From DATDFB01 sp036522835 (GTDB lineage: Bacteria > Acidobacteriota > Thermoanaerobaculia > Gp7-AA8): DNA of 64,000 nt. Position numbers and translations under genes: made by a program. The notes beneath the pieces were generated by a model. The model saw nothing but the letters and a program-made list of their open reading frames with translations, did not search any database and was not told the origin of the DNA. The stretch covers positions 44,169 to 108,168 of the forward strand of contig DATDFB010000207.1 of NCBI GenBank assembly GCA_036522835.1. Reading direction: 5' to 3'. This document shows positions 35,104 through 43,900 of this stretch, piece by piece. Within the stretch, counting starts at the first letter, position 1; the number at the start of each line of letters is the position of its first letter.

Positions 35104-37704
35104 TTGAAAAAACCGACTTTCTTCATCGTCGACGGCTCCAACAACGTCTACCGCTCCTACTTCGCCATCCGCGGCCTCACGAACTCGTCCGGCCTGGCCA
35201 CGAACGCCGTCTACGGCTTCACCACCATGCTGCGGAAGATGCTGAAGGACCACGACCCCGGCTACGTCGCCGTGGCCTTCGACGTCAGCGGCGCGAAGAC
35301 GCGTCACGAGGCCTTCGCCGACTACAAAAAGGACCGCCGCCCGATGCCGGACGACCTCGCCGTGCAGTTGCCCTTCGTCGACGAAGTCCTCGAGGGCCTC
35401 GGCATACCGAAGATCACCGTCGTCGATTGGGAGGCGGACGATCTCATCGGCTCGCTCGCCTGCACGGCCCGCGACCGCGGCTACGACGTCGTCATCGCCA
35501 CCTCGGACAAGGACTTCTTCCAGCTCGTCGGCGACGGCATCAAGCTCTATCACACCGGCCGCGAGGTGATGTACGACCCGAAGGGGGTCGAAGAGGCGTT
35601 CGGCCTGCCGCCGGAAAAAGTCGTCGACGTCATGGCCATCTGGGGCGACGCCATCGACAACATCCCCGGCGTCCCGGGCATCGGCGAGAAAGGGGCGAAG
35701 TCGCTGATCACGGACTTCGGCTCGCTCGAAGGCGTCTACGAGAACCTCGACAAGCTCAAGCCGGCGCAGCGGAAGAAGCTCGAGGAGCACCGCGACAAGG
35801 CCTTCATGTCGCGGGAGCTGGCGCGGATCAAGTGCGACCTCGCCGTTGACGCCGAATTCGAGAAGTACAAGCGCCGCGACCCCGACCGCGCCAAGCTTCA
35901 CGACGTCTTCTCCCGGCTCGAGTTCGCGTCGCTGATGCAGGAGTACCTGCCCGAGGCGCCGCCGGTCGAGCGCGACTACCGCGTAGCCGCGTCGGCCGCC
36001 GACGTTGTGGAGTGCGGCGGCCATGCCGCCGCTGTCTCGATCTGGCTAGAGCCGGACCTCGGCCTGTCCCTCTCGACCAAGCCCAACGAATCCCTCATCG
36101 TCCCGATCGGCAAATTCGACGACACGCTCGAGAAACTGCTAACAGAAGACCGCCTCTTCATCGCCCACGACGCCAAGCTTCAACAACGAAGACTCGCCGC
36201 CCTCGGCTGGCCCGTGCCGCCGCGCTGGGCCGACACGATGATCATGTCGTACGTCATCAACCCCGGCCTGCCGAGTCACGAATTCGCCAACGTCGCCCGT
36301 GACCGGCTGAAGCTCGACGTCACCGCGCGCAAGGACGTGCAGAAGACCGCGCCGCTCTTCGCCATCGATCACGAGCTCGGCTCCTCCGCGCTCGCCCCCT
36401 ACGTCACCTACCTCGGCGAGAAGTCCGACATCGCCGTCGCGCTCAAAAACGTCCTCGAACCGGAGCTGCAGCGCGACCCCGCCCTGCAGAAAATCTACGA
36501 GACGATCGAGCTGCCGCTCATCCCCGTCCTCGGCCGGATGGAAGACCGCGGCATCCGCATCGACGTCGACCTGCTGCGGCAGATGTCGAACACGATGGCC
36601 GTGCAGCTCGCCGATCTGGAGACGCGCATCTACGCCGAGGCCGGGATGGAGTTCAACATCAACTCGCCGCAGCAGCTCGGGCACATCCTCTTCGAGAAGC
36701 TGCAGTACCCCGTCGTCAAGAAGACGAAGGGGACGAAGGCGTGGTCGACGTCGATGGACGTCCTGCAGGAGCTGGCCGGCGTCGGCTACGCCGTCCCGCA
36801 GCTCATCCTCCAGCACCGCGAGCTGCACAAGCTGAAGTCGACCTACGTCGACGCGCTGCCGCAGCTCGTGGCCAAAGACGGCCGCGTGCACACGTCGTTC
36901 AATCAGGCCGTGGCGGCGACAGGACGGTTGTCGTCGTCCGACCCGAACCTGCAGAACATCCCCATCCGCACGCCGCTCGGCCGGGAGATCCGCCGCGCGT
37001 TCATCGCCGATGAGGGTTGCGTGCTGCTCGCGGCGGACTACTCGCAGGTCGAGCTGCGCATCCTCGCCCACATCTCGCAGGATCCCGACCTCATCGAGAC
37101 CTTCAAGCGCGGCGCGGACATCCATCGCGCCACGGCTTCGAAGATGTTCAACATCCCGGAGGGTGAGCTGACGCCCGACCAGCGCCGCGCCGCGAAGACG
37201 ATCAACTTCGGCGTGCTGTACGGCATGTCGGCGTTCCGCCTGTCGAACGAGTTGAACATCCCCACCGGGCAGGCGAAGGACTTCATCGACGCCTACTTCG
37301 CGCGCTATCCGAAGATCCAGGAGTACCTCGACCGCACGCTGCAGGAGGCGCGCGCCACGGGAAAGGTGACCACGCTCTTTGGCCGCGTGCGCTACATCCC
37401 CGAGATCCACAACAAGTCATTCACCGTGCGCGGCAACGCCGAGCGGATGGCCACGAACGCGCCGATCCAGGGAACGGCCGCCGACATCCTGAAGCTGGCC
37501 ATGATTGCCTTGGATGCGCGGCTGACCGGCGGCGCGCGCATGCTGCTGACCGTGCACGACGAGATCGTCATCGAGGTCCCGGAAGCGGGAGCGGAGAAAG
37601 TGGCGGGAATCGTGAAAGAAACGATGGAGAACATCTACCCGCTTGCAGTGCCGCTCGCGGTCGACACGCATTGGGGACGAAGTTGGTACGACGCCAAGGA
37701 CTGA
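35104..37704 (+). CDS. polA: DNA polymerase I
   Basis: Domains in this 866-residue protein: 5'-3' exonuclease (about 1-300, FIVDGSNNVYRSYFA, DWEADDLIGSLA, TSDKDFFQLV), a 3'-5' exonuclease-like domain (about 300-470) and the polymerase domain (about 480-866) with AADYSQVELRILAHIS, the O-helix RRAAKTINFGVLYGMS and LTVHDEIVIE. It replaces RNA primers and fills repair gaps. In the exonuclease-like domain I see no Asp-x-Glu motif I; that place holds a dispersed-repeat arm translated VECGGHAAAVS (36005-36038), although an HDAK-type motif II remains. Proofreading is probably absent. The start is TTG. Confidence 0.96.
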   Translation: MKKPTFFIVDGSNNVYRSYFAIRGLTNSSGLATNAVYGFTTMLRKMLKDHDPGYVAVAFDVSGAKTRHEAFADYKKDRRPMPDDLAVQLPFVDEVLEGLGIPKITVVDWEADDLIGSLACTARDRGYDVVIATSDKDFFQLVGDGIKLYHTGREVMYDPKGVEEAFGLPPEKVVDVMAIWGDAIDNIPGVPGIGEKGAKSLITDFGSLEGVYENLDKLKPAQRKKLEEHRDKAFMSRELARIKCDLAVDAEFEKYKRRDPDRAKLHDVFSRLEFASLMQEYLPEAPPVERDYRVAASAADVVECGGHAAAVSIWLEPDLGLSLSTKPNESLIVPIGKFDDTLEKLLTEDRLFIAHDAKLQQRRLAALGWPVPPRWADTMIMSYVINPGLPSHEFANVARDRLKLDVTARKDVQKTAPLFAIDHELGSSALAPYVTYLGEKSDIAVALKNVLEPELQRDPALQKIYETIELPLIPVLGRMEDRGIRIDVDLLRQMSNTMAVQLADLETRIYAEAGMEFNINSPQQLGHILFEKLQYPVVKKTKGTKAWSTSMDVLQELAGVGYAVPQLILQHRELHKLKSTYVDALPQLVAKDGRVHTSFNQAVAATGRLSSSDPNLQNIPIRTPLGREIRRAFIADEGCVLLAADYSQVELRILAHISQDPDLIETFKRGADIHRATASKMFNIPEGELTPDQRRAAKTINFGVLYGMSAFRLSNELNIPTGQAKDFIDAYFARYPKIQEYLDRTLQEARATGKVTTLFGRVRYIPEIHNKSFTVRGNAERMATNAPIQGTAADILKLAMIALDARLTGGARMLLTVHDEIVIEVPEAGAEKVAGIVKETMENIYPLAVPLAVDTHWGRSWYDAKD
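36005..36038. repeat. Single arm of the dispersed GTGGAGTGCGGC element, inside polA
   Basis: The core GTGGAGTGCGGCGGCCATGC and following CGCCGCTGT at 36007-36035 are identical to the 8280-8306 arm. It is read in frame as VECGGHAAAV at the start of the 3'-5' exonuclease-like domain. Confidence 0.88.
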
Positions 37705-38396
37705 TCGCGCTGCTCTTTTTGATTTCGTGCAAGCCGGCGGCCGCGCCGCCCGCGAAGCCGGCGCCGACGGCACCGCAGACGCGCGCCACCGTCGTCACGA
37801 TCGAGACGACCATCCAGCCGGGAAACAAAACGACGTCGCACACGCTCGTCATCGCCAACGGCCGCGCGCGCAGCGGCGACGAGCTCGACTCCTGGCGTCT
37901 CTTCGACCTGACGAACGACCGCGTCACGTTCGTCAACGACATCGAGCGGACGTTCCGCACCGTGCCGCGCGCGCAGCTCGAGCGAGACCGCCGCGGCGCG
38001 CTCGACGATCCGCTCCCCGACGCGCTGCCGCGCGCGCAGTTCGCCGCCACGAACGCGACGAAGGCGATCCAGGGCGTGCCGGCCAAGCAGTCGGTGGTGA
38101 AGCTCGGCGGCTACACGCACGAGCTGTGGATCGGGCAGCATCCGCTGATTCCCGCGAAGCTCTACGCGCTCATCGTCGCCAGCGAGCCGCCGTCGTCGCC
38201 GCTCGTCCCGGTGATGAAAAACGTCGACGAAGCGCTGATGAAGGTGAGCGGCTTCCCCCTCGCGGAGCACAGCGAGCTGACGTACGGCAACAAGAAGATG
38301 ACGGTGGACAAGCAGGTGACGAAGATCGAGCAGAGGGCCGTACCGGCGGGATTGCTGAACGTGCGCGGCGACTACAAAGACGTCTCGCCGCGGTAG
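37683..38396 (+). CDS. Lipoprotein of unknown function
   Basis: This protein of about 237 residues has a lipoprotein signal (MVRRQGLIALLFLISC, lipidated Cys16) and a Pro/Ala linker (PAAAPPAKPAPTAP). A mostly beta domain follows (TIQPGNKTTSHTLVIANGR, DRVTFVNDIERTFRTVPR). I chose TTG 37683, which has GGGG 6 bases upstream; TTG 37671 in the same frame adds four residues. The start lies inside the 3' end of polA. The TAG stop is the first three bases of a 22-bp inverted repeat. The LVIANGR-type beta domain is reminiscent of DUF4412-like periplasmic proteins, but I do not assign it. Confidence 0.75.
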   Translation: MVRRQGLIALLFLISCKPAAAPPAKPAPTAPQTRATVVTIETTIQPGNKTTSHTLVIANGRARSGDELDSWRLFDLTNDRVTFVNDIERTFRTVPRAQLERDRRGALDDPLPDALPRAQFAATNATKAIQGVPAKQSVVKLGGYTHELWIGQHPLIPAKLYALIVASEPPSSPLVPVMKNVDEALMKVSGFPLAEHSELTYGNKKMTVDKQVTKIEQRAVPAGLLNVRGDYKDVSPR

Positions 38397-38446
38397 GGGC
38401 GCACAGCGTGCGCCCACACTCCACGGGCGCACGCTGTGCGCCCCTA
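38394..38446. repeat. Nested palindrome, 22-bp stem, supplying the upstream TAG stop
   Basis: The left arm 38394-38415 begins TAGGGGCGCACAGCGTGCGC and pairs perfectly with 38425-38446 around a 9-base loop. Each arm is itself nearly palindromic (GGCGCAC-AGC-GTGCGCC). The first TAG is the stop of the lipoprotein gene. A shorter relative sits at 49179-49202. It lies between convergent genes and could end transcription from both sides. Confidence 0.9.
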
Positions 38447-38452
38447 CCGGTC

Positions 38453-40330
38453 TCACAACACCTGCCGCGAATCCCCGACCCGCTTCGTGATCCCTTCCCG
38501 ATCGAAGTACTCCAGCAGCGGAATCGCCACCTTCCGCGACAGTCCGAAGAAGTCCTTGAACTGCCCGACGTCGATCGTCTCGCCTTTGCGTGAGGACATC
38601 TTCTCCCGCGCCGATGCCAGGACGTCCTTGTGTACGTACACGCCCTCCGCGAGGCGCACGAGCGTCCCGTTCTTCACCAGAAATCCGACCACGCCTTCGA
38701 TCACCTTCGGCTTCTGCGCGATCGTGTTGATCAGCTCCGACACCGCGAAGGTCTGCAAGCCCGCGGCGGCGTAGCGCTGCTCGATGAGGCGCGCCAGCTC
38801 GCCCTCGGCGCCGCCGAGGGCTTTCGAGCGGCCGGGGATGTCGAGCGCGTCGCCCTGGACGACCACGATCTTTTCGCGCGCCAGGTCCTGCAAAAGGAAA
38901 TTCACCGGCGCGTCGTGCGGGAGGAGCTTCTGCACGAACTCCGACTTCGGCACGTTCAGCGCCATCTTCGTTTCCTTGAAGTAGGCCTGCAGGAACTCCA
39001 TGGCGCGCTTGCGAAAATCAGCGATGACGTCGGCGTGAATCCAGCGGCGGTCGCCGCTGTCGACGACGTGCGGGATTGTCTTCAGCTCCTTCGCCAGCGT
39101 CTCGATCTTGATCCCCGTCCGCGCCTGCACTTCGCGAATCGTCAGTCCCCGCAGCCCCTCGATCTTCGCCATCAGCTCGACGCGCTCCTGCAACGTGCCG
39201 TCGGCGAGCGTCTCCAGCAGCTCCGTGCGCGTGCCGCGGCTCAGCTTCGGCAGGTGCGCGTCGAGGATCACGCCGCCGCCGATGGTGACGGCCGGCGAGT
39301 AGCGGCGGACTACGAAGCGGTCGCCCGCCACGGCGACGACCGGCTGCTCGAGCCGCACCTGCACGTACGCGCTTTGTCCGGGCTTCAGCGCCTCCTCGGT
39401 CTCGTCGACGAAGCGAATCGTGCCGAGGAGCTCGGAGGCGAGGTGGTGGAAGCGGATGCGCGTCTGGTCCTTGAGCGGCTTCGCGTCCTCGAGCAGATCG
39501 AGCTTCGCCGTGATGATCGACGACGTCCGCAGAGTGCCCGGCGCGATGACCTGCTGGCCGCGGTGCAGCCGCTCCAGCGCGATGTCGGCGAGGTTCACCG
39601 ACGTCCGCTCGCCCGCGGAGGCGACGTCGCGCGCTTCGCCGTGGACTTGGATGTTGCGCGCGCGGCTGCGGTCGCCGCCGGGGAGCACTTCCACGTCGCT
39701 CTCCACCGTCAGCTTGCCGGCATACGTCGTTCCGGTGATCACCGAGCCGAAGCCTTTCATGGTGAAGACGCGGTCGATCGGCAGCCGGAACACACGCGTC
39801 GTGGCATCGCGGTCGTCGACCTCGGCCACCGACGCGAGAATCGCTTTTTTCAGCTCGTCGAGTCCCGCCCGCGTGACCGCGCTGGCGGGCAGGATCGGCT
39901 TCCCTTCGAGAAAGCTTCCGGCGACGAGCTCCTCGATCTCCAGCCGCACCAGCTCGACGATGTCGGGGTCGACCAGGTCGCTCTTGGTGATGGCCACGAC
40001 GCCGGTGCGGATGCCGAGGAGCTTGCAAATGGCGAAGTGCTCGCGCGTCTGCGGCTTGATCGACTCGTCCGCGGCGACGACGAGCAGCGCGCTGTCGATG
40101 CCCCCGACGCCGGCGAGCATGTTCTTGACGAACCGCTCGTGCCCCGGCACGTCGATGAAGCCGATCTGGTAATCGTCGGTGAACCAGCTCGCAAACCCGA
40201 GGTCGATGGTGATGCCGCGGCGCTTCTCCTCGGGGAGCCGGTCGGTGTCGACGCCGGTCAGCGCTTTGACGAGAGAAGTCTTGCCGTGATCGATGTGGCC
40301 GGCCGTGCCGACGACGCGTCGCTTTCTCAT
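38453..40330 (-). CDS. selB: Selenocysteine-specific elongation factor SelB
   Basis: This 625-residue protein has an EF-Tu-like GTPase domain at the N-terminus (GTAGHIDHGKTS, RGITIDLGFA, DVPGHERFVKNM, TKSD). Beta-barrel domains follow, then C-terminal winged-helix repeats (about 380-625) that bind the SECIS hairpin. SelB delivers Sec-tRNA to in-frame UGA, so the genome should encode selenoproteins, but none is evident in this window and selA/selD are not here. The ATG at 40330 overlaps the DUF72 stop (ATGA). Confidence 0.95.
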   Translation of the reverse strand: MRKRRVVGTAGHIDHGKTSLVKALTGVDTDRLPEEKRRGITIDLGFASWFTDDYQIGFIDVPGHERFVKNMLAGVGGIDSALLVVAADESIKPQTREHFAICKLLGIRTGVVAITKSDLVDPDIVELVRLEIEELVAGSFLEGKPILPASAVTRAGLDELKKAILASVAEVDDRDATTRVFRLPIDRVFTMKGFGSVITGTTYAGKLTVESDVEVLPGGDRSRARNIQVHGEARDVASAGERTSVNLADIALERLHRGQQVIAPGTLRTSSIITAKLDLLEDAKPLKDQTRIRFHHLASELLGTIRFVDETEEALKPGQSAYVQVRLEQPVVAVAGDRFVVRRYSPAVTIGGGVILDAHLPKLSRGTRTELLETLADGTLQERVELMAKIEGLRGLTIREVQARTGIKIETLAKELKTIPHVVDSGDRRWIHADVIADFRKRAMEFLQAYFKETKMALNVPKSEFVQKLLPHDAPVNFLLQDLAREKIVVVQGDALDIPGRSKALGGAEGELARLIEQRYAAAGLQTFAVSELINTIAQKPKVIEGVVGFLVKNGTLVRLAEGVYVHKDVLASAREKMSSRKGETIDVGQFKDFFGLSRKVAIPLLEYFDREGITKRVGDSRQVL

Positions 40331-41148
40331 TTCGAATGCAGCCCCGCCAGTTGCGGCGGCAGCTTCGCATCCTGCCCCAACGCTTCCTTCAAATCCACCG
40401 CGTTCACGATTGCCTGACCGCGGAAGTGATTGTTCGTGATCACGTACGTGTCCTTCTCCCGTCCCATCGACTGCACGCGCCCGGCCCACGGCGCCAGCTC
40501 CTCCTTCGAATAGAGGTAGTTGTAGCGCTCCCACGTCTCGCCGTGCGCGAACCACTTCTCGTAATTGCGGCCGTGCAGGCGCGCGTAGGCGACCGGGCCC
40601 GTGACGGTGTCGGCCGGCTTCACGGAATCGTGGAAGAGAGGCTGATCGACGTTGACCCAGGCCACGCCGTGCTCGTCGAGGAAGCGGAAGAAGTCCTCGT
40701 TTTGGAAGGTGGAGTGTCGGACCTCGAGCGCGAGCGGATAGCCGTCCAGCTCATCGAAGAGCTTCGTCAGCTTGTCGCGCGCGGCGTCGTCGTTCTTGAA
40801 GCTCCACGGGTATTGCAGCAGCACGGCGCCGAGGCGGCCGGAGTCCATCAGCGGATCGAGATAGTCGCGGAACGCTTTGATGTCGGCTTGCGCGTACTCG
40901 TCGTGCGTGAAGCCGCGGAAGACCTTCGTCGTGAACTTGAAGTCGCGATTGCCGCCGACGCGGCGCGTCCAGCTCTTCGCATGTTGCGGCGGCGGGATGC
41001 GGTAGAACGGCGAGTTGATCTCGATCGTGTCGAAGAACGAGGCGAGATAGGCGAGGGGATCGAATTTGGATCCGTGCGGCGGATAAACGGTACCTTCCCA
41101 ATCTTTGTAGCTCCATCCGGCGGGGCCGATGCGGATCGGATGTTCCAT
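40327..41148 (-). CDS. DUF72-family protein
   Basis: This 273-residue protein has the family N-terminus IRIGPAGWSYKDWEGTVYPP, FDTIEINSPFYRIP, the FKFTTKVFRGFTH strand and a C-terminal NNHFRGQAIVNA motif. DUF72 proteins adopt a TIM-barrel fold and their reaction is not established. It is coupled to selB by a 4-base overlap, and the pair is probably transcribed together from upstream of 41148. Confidence 0.92.
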   Translation of the reverse strand: MEHPIRIGPAGWSYKDWEGTVYPPHGSKFDPLAYLASFFDTIEINSPFYRIPPPQHAKSWTRRVGGNRDFKFTTKVFRGFTHDEYAQADIKAFRDYLDPLMDSGRLGAVLLQYPWSFKNDDAARDKLTKLFDELDGYPLALEVRHSTFQNEDFFRFLDEHGVAWVNVDQPLFHDSVKPADTVTGPVAYARLHGRNYEKWFAHGETWERYNYLYSKEELAPWAGRVQSMGREKDTYVITNNHFRGQAIVNAVDLKEALGQDAKLPPQLAGLHSK

Positions 41149-41425
41149 AAGTGATGGTCAACAGGTTGTCAGTCTTATTTGCAGTGCAATCAATTCGTTG
41201 CAGTGGGTTGCGCAACTATGCTAAAAGGCAGCCCAACGATTCCAAGTGAACTCCGATCGATGGCAGACACGCGCATTGGGTCGTTCTCTATCCGTCGGAA
41301 AAAGGGGGCGATCCTTTTTATCGGTTCGTAGTGAAACCTGATGCGGGGGCGTGGTCGCGGCACCCCGCGCGTGCTCTGCGCTGCGGCAATCAACTCGTAG
41401 TTAACGTTTAGGAGATCATAGGTTC
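41149..41425. other. AT-richer intergenic region between divergent genes
   Basis: These 277 bp separate the start of the DUF72 gene from the zinc-ribbon gene. They are less GC-rich than the surroundings. Two direct copies of TTGCAGTG (from 41180 and 41199) lie near the left end, and AGGAG at 41411-41415 precedes the zinc-ribbon ATG. I see no convincing promoter pair and no RNA gene. Confidence 0.5.
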
Positions 41426-41746
41426 ATGGATACCTTCAACGACAAGATGCTGAACTGTGCTGACTGCGGACAGGAGTTCGTGTTCAGCAAGAACGAACAG
41501 GCCTTTTACGCAGAGCGTGGATTCACCAACGAGCCGAAGCGCTGCAAGAACTGCCGCGACAAGCGCAAGAACGCCCGCGAGGGCAACGGCGGCGGCCGCG
41601 GCGAGCGCCAGATGGTCAGCGTGACGTGCGACAGTTGCGGTGTGGCCACCGAGGTTCCGTTCACACCTGTCAGCGGCAAGCCGGTCTACTGCCGCGATTG
41701 CTACAACCAGCGCCGCTCGAACGCGCGACCCTCGAGCTGGGCGTAA
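41426..41746 (+). CDS. Small zinc-ribbon protein with two CxxC pairs per half
   Basis: This 106-residue protein holds an N-terminal zinc ribbon (LNCADCGQEFVFS...RCKNCRDKRK) of the zf-trcl type. After a Gly/Arg linker follows a second Cys-rich module (VTCDSCGVATEVPF...VYCRDCYNQRR) seen in CxxC-CxxC proteins. Both modules can bind zinc. Small proteins of this style are often highly expressed and nucleic-acid associated, but the role is unknown. It has its own intrinsic terminator 24 bases downstream, so it is a single-gene transcription unit. Confidence 0.88.
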   Translation: MDTFNDKMLNCADCGQEFVFSKNEQAFYAERGFTNEPKRCKNCRDKRKNAREGNGGGRGERQMVSVTCDSCGVATEVPFTPVSGKPVYCRDCYNQRRSNARPSSWA

Positions 41747-41769
41747 TTCTCTCCTTCGACTTGTGACGA

Positions 41770-41797
41770 CGGCGGGCTATCGGCCCGCCGTTTTTTT
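41770..41797 (+). terminator. Intrinsic terminator
   Basis: An 8-bp perfect stem CGGCGGGC/GCCCGCCG (41770-41777 and 41783-41790) with loop TATCG is followed by seven T residues. It ends the zinc-ribbon transcript and is the only classic rho-independent terminator I see in the window. Confidence 0.93.
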
Positions 41798-41815
41798 CTC
41801 TACAATCCGCCCGCC

Positions 41816-42745
41816 TTGCCGGTCCGCCCGCTCGCGAAGCCAGTCCGCAATGTCCTCGACCTCGTCGGCAACACGCCGATGGTCCAGCTTTCGAACATTC
41901 ACGACACCATCTTCGCCAAGCTGGAGTTCCTGAATCCCGGCGGCTCGGTGAAGGACCGCATCGGCATTGGCATGATCGCCAAGGCGGAGCGCGACGGGCT
42001 GCTCGAGAAGGGCGGCACGATCATCGAGCCGACCGCCGGCAACACCGGCATCGGCCTCGCGCTCGCCGGCACGCGCATGGGCTACCGCGTGATCCTCTGC
42101 GTCCCCGAGCACTTCTCCGTCGAGAAGCGCGAAGTGATGAAGGCCCTCGGCGGCGAAGTCGTGCTCACGCCGAAGGACGACGGCATCCGCGGCGCGATCG
42201 CCACTGCCGAGAAGCTCGCCGCCGGCATCGAGAACTCGTACGTCCCGCAGCAGTTCAAGAATCGTTACAACAGCGAGACGCACTACGAGACGACCGGCCC
42301 GGAGATCTGGGAGCAGATGGACGGCCGCGTCGACGCCTTCGTCTGCGGCTGCGGCACCGGCGGCACGTTCACCGGCGTGGCGCGCTACCTCCGCGAGCGC
42401 AACCCGGACGTCTACTGCGTCGTCGTCGAGCCGCAGGGCTCGGTGATCGGCGGCGGCAAAGCCGGGCCGCACGAGGTCGAAGGGATCGGCGCCTCGTTTC
42501 TCCCGCCGGTGCTCGATCTCAGCCTTGCCGACGACGTCATCATGATCTACGACCAGGAGGCCTTCGCCACGGTGAAGCGCCTCGCTGCGGAGGAAGGGAT
42601 TCTCGGCGGATCGTCGTCGGGAGCGAACGTCGCCGCCGCACGGCAAGTCGCCAAACGCCTCGGCGCCGGCAAGCGCGTCGTCACCATCATCCCCGACGCC
42701 GCGGAGCGCTACATGTCCAAAGGCATTTTTACGAAAGCTCGGTAA
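41816..42745 (+). CDS. cysK: PLP-dependent cysteine synthase / cystathionine beta-synthase family
   Basis: This 309-residue fold-type II enzyme has the PLP lysine Lys46 in NPGGSVKDR, the TAGNTGIGLA substrate loop, the GCGTGGTFTG phosphate-binding motif and GGSSSGAN near the C-terminus. It could be an O-acetylserine sulfhydrylase (CysK) or the catalytic core of a cystathionine beta-synthase. The cystathionine-lyase gene starting 4 bases downstream favours a reverse-transsulfuration pair (MccA-MccB-like). The start is TTG, 19 bases after the terminator of the previous gene. Confidence 0.9.
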   Translation: MPVRPLAKPVRNVLDLVGNTPMVQLSNIHDTIFAKLEFLNPGGSVKDRIGIGMIAKAERDGLLEKGGTIIEPTAGNTGIGLALAGTRMGYRVILCVPEHFSVEKREVMKALGGEVVLTPKDDGIRGAIATAEKLAAGIENSYVPQQFKNRYNSETHYETTGPEIWEQMDGRVDAFVCGCGTGGTFTGVARYLRERNPDVYCVVVEPQGSVIGGGKAGPHEVEGIGASFLPPVLDLSLADDVIMIYDQEAFATVKRLAAEEGILGGSSSGANVAAARQVAKRLGAGKRVVTIIPDAAERYMSKGIFTKAR

Positions 42746-42749
42746 GCCT

Positions 42750-43880
42750 ATGGGATTCTCGACGGATTGCATCCACGCCGGCCAGGAGCCGGAGCCGGTG
42801 ACCGGCGCGGTCACGTACCCGATTTTCCAGACCTCGACCTACGTGCAGCCGGAGCTCGGCCGCCACAAAGGCTTCGAGTACGCGCGCACGCAGAACCCGA
42901 CGCGCGCCGTGCTCGAGCGGGCCCTGGCGGCGCTCGAGCGCGGCAAGCACGGCCACTGCTTCGCCTCCGGCATGGCCGCCATCGACACGGTCTTCCGCAT
43001 GCTCCAGGCGGGCGACCACGTCGTGGCCGGCGAGAACATGTACGGCGGCTCCTACCGGCTCTTCAGCCGCGTGCTGGAGAAGTTCGGGCTGCAGTTCACG
43101 TACGTCGACACGTCGGACGTCGAGGCCGTGCGCGGCGCGCTGCGCGACAACACGAAGATCGTCTATCTGGAGACGCCGACGAATCCGATGATGACGATCA
43201 CCGACATCGCGGCGTGCGCCGAAGCGGCGCATGCGCGGGGGGCCCTCGTCGTCGTCGACAATACCTTCTGCTCGCCCTACCTGCAGCGCCCGATCGAGCT
43301 CGGCGCCGACATCGTCGTCCACTCCACGACGAAGTTCCTGAACGGCCACAGCGACTCGGTGGGCGGCGCGGTGATCTCGAACGACGACGCGATCGCGGAG
43401 AAGATCGGCTTCCTGCAGAACGCCGCCGGCGCGATCCTCTCGCCGTTCGACTCCTGGCTCGTCCTGCGCGGCATCAAGACGCTCGCCGTGCGCATGCGCC
43501 GTCACGAGGAGAACGGGATGGCCATGGCCGCGTACCTCTCGAATCACAAGAAGGTGCGGAAGATCTTCTATCCGGGCCTGCCCGACCACCCCGGTCACGC
43601 GCTGGCGAAGAAACAGATGAGCGGCTTCGGCGCGCTGATCTCGTTCGAGGTCGATGACGCCAAGAAGTTCCTCGACCGCGTACGCCTCTGCTCCCTTGGC
43701 GAGTCCTTGGGCGGCGTGGAGACGCTGATCTCGCACCCCGTGTCGATGACGCACGGCTCGGTTCCCGAGGCTGACCGCCTGCGCCTGGGCATCACGCCGG
43801 GGCTGGTGCGGATTTCGGTGGGGATCGAGGATATCGAGGACTTGATCGCCGACTTGGAGAACGCGTTCGAAGGGACTTAG
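42750..43880 (+). CDS. Cystathionine gamma-synthase/lyase family PLP enzyme
   Basis: This 376-residue fold-type I enzyme of the Cys/Met metabolism family has the PLP lysine Lys195 in HSTTKFLNGHSD, and TYVQPELGRHKGFEYARTQNPT in pieces at the N-terminus, with ETPTNPMM and VDNTF. Such enzymes catalyse gamma-synthase or gamma-lyase chemistry; with the upstream beta-synthase-like gene a cystathionine gamma-lyase (MccB-like) is most likely. The two genes form an operon making or degrading cysteine. The 42-bp-period repeat array begins about 20-50 bases after its stop. Confidence 0.92.
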   Translation: MGFSTDCIHAGQEPEPVTGAVTYPIFQTSTYVQPELGRHKGFEYARTQNPTRAVLERALAALERGKHGHCFASGMAAIDTVFRMLQAGDHVVAGENMYGGSYRLFSRVLEKFGLQFTYVDTSDVEAVRGALRDNTKIVYLETPTNPMMTITDIAACAEAAHARGALVVVDNTFCSPYLQRPIELGADIVVHSTTKFLNGHSDSVGGAVISNDDAIAEKIGFLQNAAGAILSPFDSWLVLRGIKTLAVRMRRHEENGMAMAAYLSNHKKVRKIFYPGLPDHPGHALAKKQMSGFGALISFEVDDAKKFLDRVRLCSLGESLGGVETLISHPVSMTHGSVPEADRLRLGITPGLVRISVGIEDIEDLIADLENAFEGT

Positions 43881-43900
43881 CTCGGAGACGCGCCGGCTTA

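Noticed and set aside
41199..41223. TTGCAG/TATGCT as a promoter for the zinc-ribbon gene
   Set aside because: The spacing is only 13 bases, too short for a sigma-70 promoter.
41190..41393. A 67-codon minus-strand frame upstream of the zinc-ribbon gene
   Set aside because: No ribosome-binding site, no similarity, and it covers what must be a promoter region.
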